Shown here: piece by piece, positions 1 through 7,815 of the stretch | Layout: each line of letters starts with the position of its first letter | Numbering within the stretch: position 1 is the first letter of the stretch | Assembly (NCBI GenBank): GCA_958438185.1 | Contig: CAUBQU010000040.1 | Location: forward strand, 1 to 8,933 | Reading direction: 5' to 3' | Length of the DNA stretch: 8,933 nt | Source of the DNA: an uncultured Oscillospiraceae bacterium | GTDB taxonomy: Bacteria; Bacillota; Clostridia; Oscillospirales; Oscillospiraceae | Notes under the pieces: generated by a model | The model's input: only the letters and a program-made list of their open reading frames with translations | The model's database searches: none | Told to the model about the DNA's origin: nothing | Translations under genes and position numbers: made by a program

Positions 1-1116
1 GCCCCAGACAGCGATGGACGGGTGATGACGGCTCTGGGTGATCAGCTCCCGCAGCTGCTGGGCAGCGTTCTCCCGGGCCGCCGGGCTGTGGCGGGAGATA
101 TAGGGGATCTCCGCCCAGACAACCAGACCGCGCCGGTCGCACAGGTCGTAGAAATACTGGTCGTGCTGGTAATGGGCCAGGCGGACGCTCGTCGCGCCCA
201 GCTCACAGATAAGGTCCATATCCTGCCGGTGGTGCTCCGGCAACAGGGCGTTGCCCCGGCCCCAGCGGTCCTGGTGGCGGGAGACGCCCCGCAGGGGATA
301 GGGCTTGCCGTTGAGCAAAAACCCCCGCTCCGGGTCGACGGCGATGGTTCGGCAGCCAAAGGGCAGGCCGACCTGGTCCAGGCACTTGCCGCCGCAGCGC
401 AGCGTGGCCTCGGCCCAGTAGCAATAGGGGTCTGCTTTGCCCTGCCACAGATGCACCGGGTCCAGCGTCAGCGTCGCGGTGCACGCGCTGCCGGTCTGCT
501 CTGCCACGACGGCCCCGGCAGCGTCATAGAGCCGGAACGTGACCTCGCACCCGTCGTGCTTGCCGGTGATGGCGGCCTCCAGATGGACGCGGGCAGTATT
601 GCCATGCACCTCCGGCGTGATGACCAGGCCGGGGCCGCCGTGATCGTCCAGGGTGAAGTGGACCGGGTGGACGCAGATCAGCCGGACCGCCCGGTATAGC
701 CCGCCGTAGAACGTGAAATCCGCCATCTGAGGGTAGACGGCATCGCTGTCACTGTTGTCGACGGCGATAACCAGAAGATTTTCCTCCGCCAGGGCGGGCG
801 TCAGCTCGATGCGCCAGGTGCTGTAGCCGCCGTGATGGCAGCCCAGGCACCGGCCGTTCAGATAGACCGTCGCCGTGGCGTTGGCCCCCTGCAGCTCCAG
901 ATAGCAGCGGCTGCCGTCCGGCAGGCTTGCGCGGGGGAAGGTCTTGGCGTAGTAGCCGGTGCCCCGGTCGTAGTCGTTGCCGCCGTCCTGGCCATCCAGG
1001 GCGTTCCAGGTGTGGGGCAGATCGACCAAGGGCCAGGTCTGGGGCATCTGCGTCGGCGGCACGTCCGCCTGCCGGGTAAAGGCCCAGCCTTTTTGCAAGG
1101 GAATGATCTTACGCAC
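1..1116 (-). CDS. Glycoside hydrolase family 2 enzyme (beta-glucuronidase or beta-galactosidase type), C-terminal part cut off by window edge
   Basis: A cytoplasmic exo-glycosidase that would release the non-reducing sugar from an imported glycoside. 372 codons are present without interruption. The start is GTG at 1116, supported by AAGGAGGA at 1124-1131 seven bases upstream; there is no signal peptide. Family order: N-terminal jelly-roll sugar-binding domain (about residues 1-165, with the GH2 signature DFTFYGGLYR at 133-142), an immunoglobulin-like domain (about 170-265), then the start of the TIM barrel (LRGVSRHQDR at 275-284, HYQHDQYFYDLC and WAEIPYIS further on). The window ends in SIAVWG (367-372), directly before the expected catalytic Asn-Glu, so the catalytic residues are not visible. 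It follows the carrier gene by 41 nt, probably in the same transcript. The context of glucuronate genes argues for beta-glucuronidase or a related uronidase. The RHQDR and HYQHDQ motifs look more like the beta-galactosidase branch of GH2, so the substrate is unsettled. Confidence 0.9.
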   Translation of the reverse strand, partial: MRKIIPLQKGWAFTRQADVPPTQMPQTWPLVDLPHTWNALDGQDGGNDYDRGTGYYAKTFPRASLPDGSRCYLELQGANATATVYLNGRCLGCHHGGYSTWRIELTPALAEENLLVIAVDNSDSDAVYPQMADFTFYGGLYRAVRLICVHPVHFTLDDHGGPGLVITPEVHGNTARVHLEAAITGKHDGCEVTFRLYDAAGAVVAEQTGSACTATLTLDPVHLWQGKADPYCYWAEATLRCGGKCLDQVGLPFGCRTIAVDPERGFLLNGKPYPLRGVSRHQDRWGRGNALLPEHHRQDMDLICELGATSVRLAHYQHDQYFYDLCDRRGLVVWAEIPYISRHSPAARENAAQQLRELITQSRHHPSIAVWG

Positions 1117-1157
1117 GGGGGATTCCTCCTTAAAAGTAGAAATACGATCGGCGCGCC

Positions 1158-2573
1158 TTAGGCGTCGCCATGCTTTTCCCGCAGGGCAGCGACATTGGCC
1201 TCCACCTGCGCCTTGCGCAGCGGATACCAGAACGTCAGGACGAGCGAGAGAGCGAGAAAGCCGAAAAACGGCACCAGCGTCGAGATATTGAACATGCCCG
1301 CCAGGACCTGGGACGGCTGCGGCTGCCCGGCCTGGGCAGCGGCGGTGCTGTAGCCGATGCGCTGCAGCAGCCAGCCGGAGAGCCCGGCGGCCAGGGACTG
1401 GCCGACCTTCCGGGCGAAGGAGTAGAGGGCGTAGACCGTCCCGTCCTCCCGGACGCCGTTTTTCAGCTCCGCATAGTCGATGACATCGGTGATGAGCGCC
1501 CAGTTGACCATGGAAAACAGCCCCAGCCCCAGCCAGCAGAGCATCTGCAGCACGCAGTAGACCCAGACGCTGCCGGGCCGCAGGAAAAACGTCCCCAGGC
1601 ACACGGCGGCGGCAAAAAAGCCCCCGGCAGCGGAGATTTCCGCCTTGCCGAAGCGCTGGGCCAGGGGCTTAGCCGTGAGGGCAGCCAGGGCCATGCCCAC
1701 GAGCATCAGGGCCGTCGAGGCCGATTGGGCGGCGGCGCTGCCGTAGTAATCGGGATAGATATAGGAGCTCATATTCTGCATCGTCAGCTGGGCCAGGAGC
1801 ATAAGCGTCGAGGCGGCGATGATCGCCAGCAGCGGCCGGTTCTCCAGCGCCGAACGCCAGAGGGCGCCGAAAGGCAGACGCCGCCGCGCCTCCTTCGGCC
1901 GGACCCGCTCCGTGACCAGGGCGTAGCACAGCAGATAGCAGACGATGGCCAGCACGGAGCAGACCCCCGCCGCCAGCGTCACCCTGCCACCCACGAGGAC
2001 CTGCTTGACCCCACCGCCGGGCAGCGTCTCAGCCTGGTAACACAGCAGCGGCACCAGCATCCCGATGATAAGCCCCGCCAGCATCCCGCCCATGGTCCGG
2101 AATGTGGACAGTGACTGCCGGTCCGCCGGTTCCGGGGAGATGGCCGAGGCCATGGAGCCATAGGGAATATTGATGCCCGTATAGCAAAACGAGCCCCAGA
2201 GGATATACGTCACAGCCAGGTATGCGATCTTAAAGCCCATGGGCCGCCCGGCAAAGCCGCTCTGGTAGAGCAAAAACGATGCCGCCGCCACCGGGACGCA
2301 CAGCCGCAGCAGCCAGGGCTTGAATTTCCCCGCCGGGGTGGGGCGGCTGCGGTCGCAGAGGCGGCCCATGCTCAGGTCCGTCACCGCATCCACGGCCCGA
2401 GCCAGCATCATGACCGTCCCGACGACCCCGGCGGAGACGCCCATGACATCGGTATAGAATTTTGAGAGGATGACCGTCGAGAGGATAAAGGTGAAGTCGT
2501 TGCCGAAGTCACCGAAGAGGTAGCCGATCTTATCCCGCAGGCCAAACGGCCGGGGCTGCGCTGTTTTTTCCAT
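1158..2573 (-). CDS. GPH (MelB/UidB) family sugar:cation symporter, probable glucuronide or hexuronate carrier
   Basis: Integral inner-membrane carrier of 471 residues, the usual size for the glycoside-pentoside-hexuronide:cation symporters, with about 12 hydrophobic segments. Near the N-terminus it has the family pattern GDFGND (21-26) followed by RAVDAVTDLSMGRLCDR (59-75) and a Gly-Lys-Phe-Lys-Pro-Trp cytoplasmic loop. Asp22, Asp62 and Asp66 sit where MelB carries the cation-site aspartates Asp19, Asp55 and Asp59. The C-terminal half has DVIDYAELKNGVREDGTVYA, also typical of the family. The start chosen is ATG 2573, with AAAGGA at 2582-2587 eight bases upstream; a longer reading from 2687 has no such site and adds a non-family extension that crosses the divergent promoter region. 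It lies upstream of the GH2 gene and diverges from uxaC, so its cargo is most likely a glucuronide, as for E. coli UidB. A free hexuronate or another glycoside cannot be excluded. Confidence 0.9.
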   Translation of the reverse strand: MEKTAQPRPFGLRDKIGYLFGDFGNDFTFILSTVILSKFYTDVMGVSAGVVGTVMMLARAVDAVTDLSMGRLCDRSRPTPAGKFKPWLLRLCVPVAAASFLLYQSGFAGRPMGFKIAYLAVTYILWGSFCYTGINIPYGSMASAISPEPADRQSLSTFRTMGGMLAGLIIGMLVPLLCYQAETLPGGGVKQVLVGGRVTLAAGVCSVLAIVCYLLCYALVTERVRPKEARRRLPFGALWRSALENRPLLAIIAASTLMLLAQLTMQNMSSYIYPDYYGSAAAQSASTALMLVGMALAALTAKPLAQRFGKAEISAAGGFFAAAVCLGTFFLRPGSVWVYCVLQMLCWLGLGLFSMVNWALITDVIDYAELKNGVREDGTVYALYSFARKVGQSLAAGLSGWLLQRIGYSTAAAQAGQPQPSQVLAGMFNISTLVPFFGFLALSLVLTFWYPLRKAQVEANVAALREKHGDA

Positions 2574-2718
2574 AAAAACCGTCCTTTCCTCTCTCAGTAT
2601 GCCCGCCCGACGGGAGAATTTGCACGCCGGGGAAGAATTTTTCAGCCCGCGCCGCAAACAGGCATAGCCCGCGGGCGGCAGGCGCATACTAATAAAAATT
2701 CCGAAGGAGGCGAGACGC
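2574..2718. promoter_or_regulatory. Divergent intergenic control region between carrier gene and uxaC
   Basis: This 145-bp gap must hold the promoters for both transcription units. The motif GCATACT followed by A or G and then A occurs twice, each copy facing its own gene: on the minus strand at 2603-2597 (24 bases from the carrier ATG) and on the plus strand at 2684-2690 (29 bases from the uxaC start). CATACT could serve as a weak -10 hexamer in each case, leaving leaders of roughly 17-22 nt, but I see no good -35 partner, so activation or a different reading is possible. Other symmetric sequence: GCCCGCGGGC (2667-2676, perfect palindrome) and CCCG-A-CGGG (2606-2614). Operator function is inference. 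No regulator gene is in the window. Confidence 0.5.
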
Positions 2719-4155
2719 TTGGACGCTTTTTCCCCCGAGACGCTGCTGCTCGATACGCCGCTGGCCCGGCGGCTCTATACCCGCTATGCCGCATCGCTGC
2801 CCATCGTCGATTATCACAGCCATGTGGACGCCCGGGACATCTGCGAGGACCGGCACTTTGAAAATCTCACTGCCCTCTGGCTGGCGCACGATCATTATAA
2901 ATGGCGCATCCTGCGCCTGGCTGGGGCCCGGGAGACGCTCATCACCGGCGACGGGCCGGACTGGGAGAAATTCCTGGCCTTTGCCCGCGCCCTGCCCCAG
3001 GCGGCGGGGAGCCCAGTGGCGACCTGGTGCCACATGGAGCTGCGGCACTATTTTGGCTACACCGGCGTTCTGAACGAGCAAACGGCTCGGCAGGTCTGGG
3101 CCCGGGCGGCCCGGCGTCTGCACCGCCCGGACTTCGGCGTGCAGGGGTTGCTGGCCCGCAGCCGCGTCCGCTATCTTGCCACGACGGACGACCCGGCGGA
3201 CGACCTGCGCTATCACCTGGCCTGGCAGCGCGACCCGGCCCTGAACCTGATCCTCAGCCCGACGTTCCGCCCCGACCGGGCGCTGGACTGCACAAAGCCT
3301 GACTGGCCGCGCTACCTTGCCCGCCTGGCAGAGGCCGCAGGCTGCGGGACGGATACACTGGCGGGCATCCAGCAGGCGCTGCTGCGGCGGATGGACGCCT
3401 TTGCCGCCGCCGGGTGCCGCGCCAGTGACCACGCCCTTTCCCGCCTTACCTTTGCCCCGTGCGATGCGCGCCAGGCCGCGGCCCTCTACCACCGCGCACT
3501 GGCGGGCCGGACGCTAACGCCCCGGCAGGCGGCCCGGCTGCAGACGCATCTTTTGCTGTTCTGCGCCGCGGCCTATCAGCAGCGGGGCTGGGCCATGCAG
3601 CTGCATCTGGGCTGCCTGCGCAATGTCAATACCGTCCAGGCACAGGCGCTGGGGCCGGATACGGGCTTTGACTGCATCGGCCCCGCCGGCTGCGCGTCCC
3701 TCGCGCCGCTGCTGGATACGCTCCAGCGCCGCCGCGCCCTGCCCCGGATGATCGTCTACAGCCTGAACGCCGGGGACAATGCATATCTGGACACCCTCCT
3801 GGCGTCCTTCCCCCAGCCGGAGCCGGGCTGGCTGCAGCACGGCAGCGCCTGGTGGTTCCACGATCACGCCGCCGGGATCGCCGCGCAGCTGGAAAGCCAG
3901 GCCCAGCAGGGGCTCCTGGCCCATTTCATCGGCATGCTAACCGACTCCCGCAGCTTCACCAGCTTCGTGCGGCATGATTATTTCCGCCGCGTCCTGTGCA
4001 GTCTGCTGGGCCGCTGGGTATCCGCTGGGCTGTGCCCGCCGGACGAGGCGGCGCTGGGGCGCATCGTCCGGGCGGTCTGCTATGAAAATGCCTGCCGCTT
4101 TTTCCGCCTGCCGGAAGCGGGGAGGCAGAACGATTTGCAAGGAGGCGCGCAATGA
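2719..4155 (+). CDS. uxaC: Glucuronate isomerase (uronate isomerase)
   Basis: Isomerises D-glucuronate to D-fructuronate (and usually D-galacturonate to D-tagaturonate), the entry step of hexuronate breakdown in the cytoplasm. The 478-residue length is normal. It is an amidohydrolase-superfamily barrel: DYHSHVD (31-37) gives the His33-X-His35 pair, followed by HDHYKWR (57-63), HLGCLRNVNT with His296, GPDTGFD, and the C-terminal MLTDSRSF (Asp409) ahead of RHDYFRR. His33, His35, His296 and Asp409 match the metal and catalytic positions of this family. Translation is assigned to TTG at 2719 because AAGGAGG at 2704-2710 lies eight bases before it and the N-terminus then aligns with the family. 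The gene opens the plus-strand operon and its stop overlaps the uxuA start by four bases (ATGA), suggesting translational coupling. Confidence 0.96.
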   Translation: MDAFSPETLLLDTPLARRLYTRYAASLPIVDYHSHVDARDICEDRHFENLTALWLAHDHYKWRILRLAGARETLITGDGPDWEKFLAFARALPQAAGSPVATWCHMELRHYFGYTGVLNEQTARQVWARAARRLHRPDFGVQGLLARSRVRYLATTDDPADDLRYHLAWQRDPALNLILSPTFRPDRALDCTKPDWPRYLARLAEAAGCGTDTLAGIQQALLRRMDAFAAAGCRASDHALSRLTFAPCDARQAAALYHRALAGRTLTPRQAARLQTHLLLFCAAAYQQRGWAMQLHLGCLRNVNTVQAQALGPDTGFDCIGPAGCASLAPLLDTLQRRRALPRMIVYSLNAGDNAYLDTLLASFPQPEPGWLQHGSAWWFHDHAAGIAAQLESQAQQGLLAHFIGMLTDSRSFTSFVRHDYFRRVLCSLLGRWVSAGLCPPDEAALGRIVRAVCYENACRFFRLPEAGRQNDLQGGAQ

Positions 4156-5213
4156 AGCTGTCTTTTCGTTGGTTTGGCCCGGAGGACCCGGTGCCGCTCG
4201 CTTATATTGCCCAGATCCCGGCCATGCACAGCGTCGTGACGGCGGTCTATGACGTTCCGCCGGGGCAGCTGTGGCCCATGGCGCGGCTGGAGCAGCTGCG
4301 GGCCCAGTGCCAGGCCCATGGGCTGGTGTTTGATGTCGTCGAATCGCTGCCGGTGCATGAGCACATCAAGCTGGGCGGCCCGGATGCCGGCGCGCCGCTG
4401 GAGACGTACTGCGAGAATATCCGCCGCTGCGCCGCTGTGGGCGTCCGGTGCATTACCTATAACTTTATGCCCGTCTTCGACTGGCTGCGGACGGACCTTG
4501 CAAAGCCCCAGTCCGACGGCGCGACGGCGCTGGCCCTCGACTGGCAGCGCCTGGCGGCCATGGACCCGACCCGGACAGACCTGCACTTGCCGGGCTGGGA
4601 TGAGAGCTACGCCCCCGCCGAGTTGCGGGAGCTGCTGGCGGCCTACCGGCAGCTCGGCCCCCAGGGGCTTTTGGAGAACCTGGCCCGCTTCTGCGCCCGG
4701 GTCATGCCGGTGGCGGCGCAGTGCGGCGTCCGGATGGCGCTGCACCCGGACGATCCCCCGGCGTCGGTCTTCGGCCTGCCCCGCATCGCCGGGAGCCGCG
4801 CGCAGCTGGACCGCATTTTAGACTTGTCTGACAGCCCGGCCCACTGCCTGTGCCTGTGCACCGGCAGCCTGGGCGCGGGCCCGGGCAACGATGTTCCCGC
4901 CCTCGTCCGGCACTACGCCGCCGCAAAGCGCATCGCGTTTATGCACATCCGCAATATCGGCCTGCTGCCCGGCGGGGATTTTGAGGAGCGGGCGCACCCC
5001 TCAGCCTGCGGCAGCCTGGACCTCTACGCCATCGTCCGAGCCCTGACAGACTGCGGCTTCGACGGCTACGTCCGCCCCGACCACGGGCGGATGATCTGGG
5101 GGGAGACCGGCCGCCCCGGCTACGGCCTCTACGACCGGGCCCTGGGCGCGGCGTATCTGACGGGCCTGTTTGAAGCGTGCGAAAAAGCAGGCCGGTCTGC
5201 GGCGCAGAATTGA
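4152..5213 (+). CDS. uxuA: Mannonate dehydratase
   Basis: Dehydrates D-mannonate to 2-keto-3-deoxygluconate (KDG) with a divalent metal, typically Mn2+ or Fe2+. The 353 residues cover the whole family. Recognisable blocks are FRWFG and QIPAMHSVVTA at the N-terminus, HPDDPPASVFGLPRI (198-212), CLCTGSLGAGPGNDVP (234-249), FMHIRNI (263-269), HPSACGSLD (282-290) and RPDHGRMIWGE (308-318), then PGYGLYDRALGAAYL. His198, Cys236, His265, Asp310 and His311 correspond to the metal ligands described for the Streptococcus suis enzyme. The ATG at 4152 is preceded by AAGGAGG (4139-4145) and overlaps the uxaC stop. Its substrate is supplied by the next gene's product. Confidence 0.96.
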   Translation: MKLSFRWFGPEDPVPLAYIAQIPAMHSVVTAVYDVPPGQLWPMARLEQLRAQCQAHGLVFDVVESLPVHEHIKLGGPDAGAPLETYCENIRRCAAVGVRCITYNFMPVFDWLRTDLAKPQSDGATALALDWQRLAAMDPTRTDLHLPGWDESYAPAELRELLAAYRQLGPQGLLENLARFCARVMPVAAQCGVRMALHPDDPPASVFGLPRIAGSRAQLDRILDLSDSPAHCLCLCTGSLGAGPGNDVPALVRHYAAAKRIAFMHIRNIGLLPGGDFEERAHPSACGSLDLYAIVRALTDCGFDGYVRPDHGRMIWGETGRPGYGLYDRALGAAYLTGLFEACEKAGRSAAQN

Positions 5214-5244
5214 AATTTTTATCATAGCGAAGGAGCGTTGAACC

Positions 5245-6096
5245 ATGGAAAACCAAGAAAAAGCCCCGGCACTGGCCGGGCGCGTCGCCGTCGTGACCGG
5301 CGCAGGCGGCGTTTTGGGCAGCGGCTTTGCCCGCTGCCTGGCCCGCGCGGGAGCCCGGGTCGCCCTGGTGGACCTGCACCGGGAGAAGGCGGAGGCCGTT
5401 GCGGCAGAGCTCCGGGCAGCAGGCTGCCCAGCGGCAGCCTTCGGCTGCAATGTCCTCGATCAGCCCCAGGTGGCGGAGACGGCGGAAGCTGTTGCGCAGC
5501 GGCTGGGGCCCTGCGATATCCTCATCAACGCCGCCGGCGGGAACCACCCCAAAGCGACGACGGCGTCAGAATACGCCCTGCCCAATGCGCCCGCCGGGGA
5601 CGGGCCGAGCTTTTTTGACCTGGACGCCGCCGGGGTCAGCTTTGTGTTTCACCTGAACTTCTTGGGGACGCTGCTGCCCTGCCAGGCCTTCGGGCGGCAG
5701 ATGCTGGGCCGGGCGGGATGCAGCATCGTCAATATCTCCTCCATGAACGCCTACCGGCCCCTGACGAAGATCCCCGCCTACTCCGGGGCCAAGGCCGCCG
5801 TCTCGAATTTCACCCAGTGGCTGGCGGTGCATTTTTCCAAAGCAGGCGTCCGGGTCAACGCCCTGGCCCCGGGCTTTTTCTCGACGGCGCAGAACAAGGC
5901 CCTGCTTTGGCAGGATGACGGCACGCCCACGGCCCGGAGCCGGAAAATTCTCGATGCCACGCCCCTGGGCCGCTTCGGAACGAGCGAGGACCTGGACGGC
6001 GCGCTGCTGTTTTTGACCGACCCGCAGGCGTCCGCCTTCGTCACCGGCGTCGTCCTGCCGGTGGACGGCGGCTTTGCCGCCTACGCGGGCGTCTGA
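5245..6096 (+). CDS. uxuB: SDR-family D-mannonate oxidoreductase (fructuronate reductase)
   Basis: Probably reduces D-fructuronate to D-mannonate with NADH, linking UxaC to UxuA. The 283 residues form a short-chain dehydrogenase: nucleotide-binding turn TGAGGVLG (18-25), Asp43 after the second strand (favours NAD(H)), NAAGG (95-99), Asn138, Ser166, and Tyr179-X3-Lys183 as catalytic residues, ending in LPVDGGFAAYAGV. This is the Firmicutes type of fructuronate reductase (as in Bacillus YjmF), unrelated to the long-chain UxuB of E. coli. The family alone would allow another sugar-acid oxidoreductase; the specific call rests on the insert-bearing FFDLDAAGVSFVFHLNF region and on the position directly after uxuA. 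AAGGAG at 5230-5235 precedes ATG 5245. The 31-nt gap to uxuA holds no visible terminator. Confidence 0.88.
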   Translation: MENQEKAPALAGRVAVVTGAGGVLGSGFARCLARAGARVALVDLHREKAEAVAAELRAAGCPAAAFGCNVLDQPQVAETAEAVAQRLGPCDILINAAGGNHPKATTASEYALPNAPAGDGPSFFDLDAAGVSFVFHLNFLGTLLPCQAFGRQMLGRAGCSIVNISSMNAYRPLTKIPAYSGAKAAVSNFTQWLAVHFSKAGVRVNALAPGFFSTAQNKALLWQDDGTPTARSRKILDATPLGRFGTSEDLDGALLFLTDPQASAFVTGVVLPVDGGFAAYAGV

Positions 6097-6110
6097 AAGG
6101 GGGCGGCGCA

Positions 6111-6755
6111 ATGCAGGTTTTTTCTGATGCGGCCCTGGCCCGTACCCGTATCCTGCCGGTCCTGCAGCTGGAGGATGCAGCGCTGGCCGCGCCCCTGGCC
6201 CGGGCCCTGGTGCAGGGCGGCGTCCCCGTGGCGGAGATCACGCTGCGCACCCCCGCCGCGCTGGCGGCCATCGCCCGGCTGCGGCGGACGGAGCCCGGTC
6301 TCCTTGTCGGCGCCGGGACCGTCGTGACGGCGACCCAGGTGCGGGAGGCCGCCGGGGCCGGGGCCCAGTTTATCGTCTCTCCCGGGCTGGATGAGGCCAT
6401 CGTCCGGGCAGCCCAGACGGCGGGTCTGGCCGTTTATCCCGGCGCGGTGACAGCGACGGAGCTGCAGGCAGCCCAGCGGATGGGCCTGGGGGTCGTGAAA
6501 TTCTTCCCTGCGGCCCAGTCCGGCGGCCCGGCGGCGATCCGGGCGCTCCACGGGCCGTTCCCCGGGCTGCGGCTGCTGCCCACCGGCGGCGTCACGCTGG
6601 AGAATTTGGCGGCCTATCTGTGCTGCCCCGCCGTCCTGGCCTGCGGCGGCTCGTTCCTGGCCCCGGCGGATGTGCTGGCCCGGGGCGATTGGGCGGAGGT
6701 CATCCGGCTCTGCCGCCAGGCCAGGGCCATTGCCGAGGAGGTATCAAATGGATAA
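6111..6755 (+). CDS. eda: 2-dehydro-3-deoxyphosphogluconate (KDPG) aldolase
   Basis: Class I aldolase that cleaves KDPG to pyruvate and glyceraldehyde 3-phosphate, the last step of the route encoded here. The 214 residues are full length. Catalytic Glu42 lies in VAEITLRT and the Schiff-base Lys130 in VVKFFPA, both three residues earlier than Glu45 and Lys133 of E. coli Eda. VGAGTVVT (66-73), PGAVTATEL, LPTGGV and CGGSFLAP complete the phosphate- and substrate-binding blocks. The ATG at 6111 follows AAGGGGG (6097-6103), 14 nt after the uxuB stop. The 3' end overlaps kdgK by eight bases. Some members of this family also cleave 2-keto-4-hydroxyglutarate; the pathway context makes KDPG the main substrate. 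Confidence 0.95.
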   Translation: MQVFSDAALARTRILPVLQLEDAALAAPLARALVQGGVPVAEITLRTPAALAAIARLRRTEPGLLVGAGTVVTATQVREAAGAGAQFIVSPGLDEAIVRAAQTAGLAVYPGAVTATELQAAQRMGLGVVKFFPAAQSGGPAAIRALHGPFPGLRLLPTGGVTLENLAAYLCCPAVLACGGSFLAPADVLARGDWAEVIRLCRQARAIAEEVSNG

Positions 6756-7815
6756 GGATAGGGAGATCAATATGAAACGAACGCCGCAGGACCCGCCCCG
6801 GGTCGTGACCTTCGGGGAGATCCTGCTGCGCCTGAGCGCGCCAGGCTATGAGCGGCTGCTCCAGTCGCCCCGGCTGGAGGCGACATTCGGCGGCGGCGAG
6901 GCCAATGTCGCTGTCTCGCTGGCAAATTTTGGGCTGCAAAGCGCGTTTATCACAAAGCTGCCCCACAATGCTCTGGGCCAGGCGGCGGTGAACAGCCTGC
7001 GGGCCCTGGGCGTCGAGACCGGCGGCATCGTCCGGGGCGGTGCGCGGATGGGGCTGTATTTTCTCGAAAAGGGCGCGTCCCAGCGGGCGTCGGTCTGCCT
7101 GTATGACCGGGCGGGCTCGGCCATGAGCCAGGCGCAGCCGGAGGAATTTGACTGGCCCCGGCTGCTGCAGGGCGCCAGCTGGTTCCACTTCACCGGCATT
7201 ACCCCGGCACTGGGCGCGCCGGTGGCAGAGGCCTGCCGGGCAGCGTGCCAGGCGGCAAAGGCCCAGGGCGTGCGCGTCTCCTGCGATCTCAATTACCGGG
7301 AGAAGCTCTGGAGCCGCGCTCAGGCGAACCGGGTCTTGGGGGAGCTTTGCCAGCTGGCAGATGTGTGCATCTGCAACGAGGCCGACGCCCGGGATGTCTT
7401 CGGCATCGCCGCCCCCGGCAGCGATCTGACCCGGGGCGAGCTGGACCCCCGGCAGTATACCGCCGTCGCCCGGGAGCTGACGGACTGCTTCGGCTTTTCC
7501 CAGGTGGCCATCACGCTGCGCCGCTCCCGCTCCGCCAGCGAAAACGACTGGGGTGGCCTGCTCTACACCGGCGGCCAGAGCCATTTCTCCCGAACGTACC
7601 GCCTGCAGCTGGTGGACCGGGTCGGCGGCGGCGACTCGTTTGCAGCCGGGCTCATCTACGCCCTGCTCCGAGGCGACGACGCCCCAGCAGCCATCGAATT
7701 TGCCGCCGCAGCCTCTGCCCTCAAGCAGAGCATCCCCGGCGATTTCAACCGCGTCAGCATCCCAGAAGTCGAACGCCTGTCCCAAGGCGACACCTCCGGC
7801 CGCATCCAACGCTAG
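6748..7815 (+). CDS. kdgK: 2-dehydro-3-deoxygluconokinase (KDG kinase), PfkB family
   Basis: Phosphorylates KDG to KDPG with ATP, between the UxuA and Eda steps. The 355-residue reading has the ribokinase/PfkB pattern: VVTFGEILLRLS (19-30), FGGGEANVAVSLANFG (47-62) for sugar binding, DLNYREKLW in the middle, and VGGGDSFAAG near the end with Asp296 as the likely catalytic base. The chosen ATG 6748 has AGGAGG at 6736-6741, six bases away, inside the end of eda. A second in-frame ATG at 6772 has GGGAG just upstream and gives an N-terminus closer to the usual family start, so the first eight residues may be absent from the mature start choice. It is the last gene of the operon; no U-rich terminator follows directly. 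Confidence 0.94.
   Translation: MDKDREINMKRTPQDPPRVVTFGEILLRLSAPGYERLLQSPRLEATFGGGEANVAVSLANFGLQSAFITKLPHNALGQAAVNSLRALGVETGGIVRGGARMGLYFLEKGASQRASVCLYDRAGSAMSQAQPEEFDWPRLLQGASWFHFTGITPALGAPVAEACRAACQAAKAQGVRVSCDLNYREKLWSRAQANRVLGELCQLADVCICNEADARDVFGIAAPGSDLTRGELDPRQYTAVARELTDCFGFSQVAITLRRSRSASENDWGGLLYTGGQSHFSRTYRLQLVDRVGGGDSFAAGLIYALLRGDDAPAAIEFAAAASALKQSIPGDFNRVSIPEVERLSQGDTSGRIQR

Noticed and set aside
22..699. Long open frame on the plus strand opposite the GH2 gene
   Set aside because: The minus-strand frame gives a continuous GH2 protein with family motifs; the opposing frame is a high-GC shadow with no recognisable features.
1170..2114. 314-codon plus-strand frame opposite the carrier gene
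   Set aside because: It is Gln/Arg/Pro-rich antisense translation of a clear membrane carrier, with no plausible start signals.
2574..2687. N-terminal extension of the carrier to a start at 2687
   Set aside because: It adds 38 residues unlike the family, crosses the divergent promoter gap and has no ribosome binding site; ATG 2573 has one.
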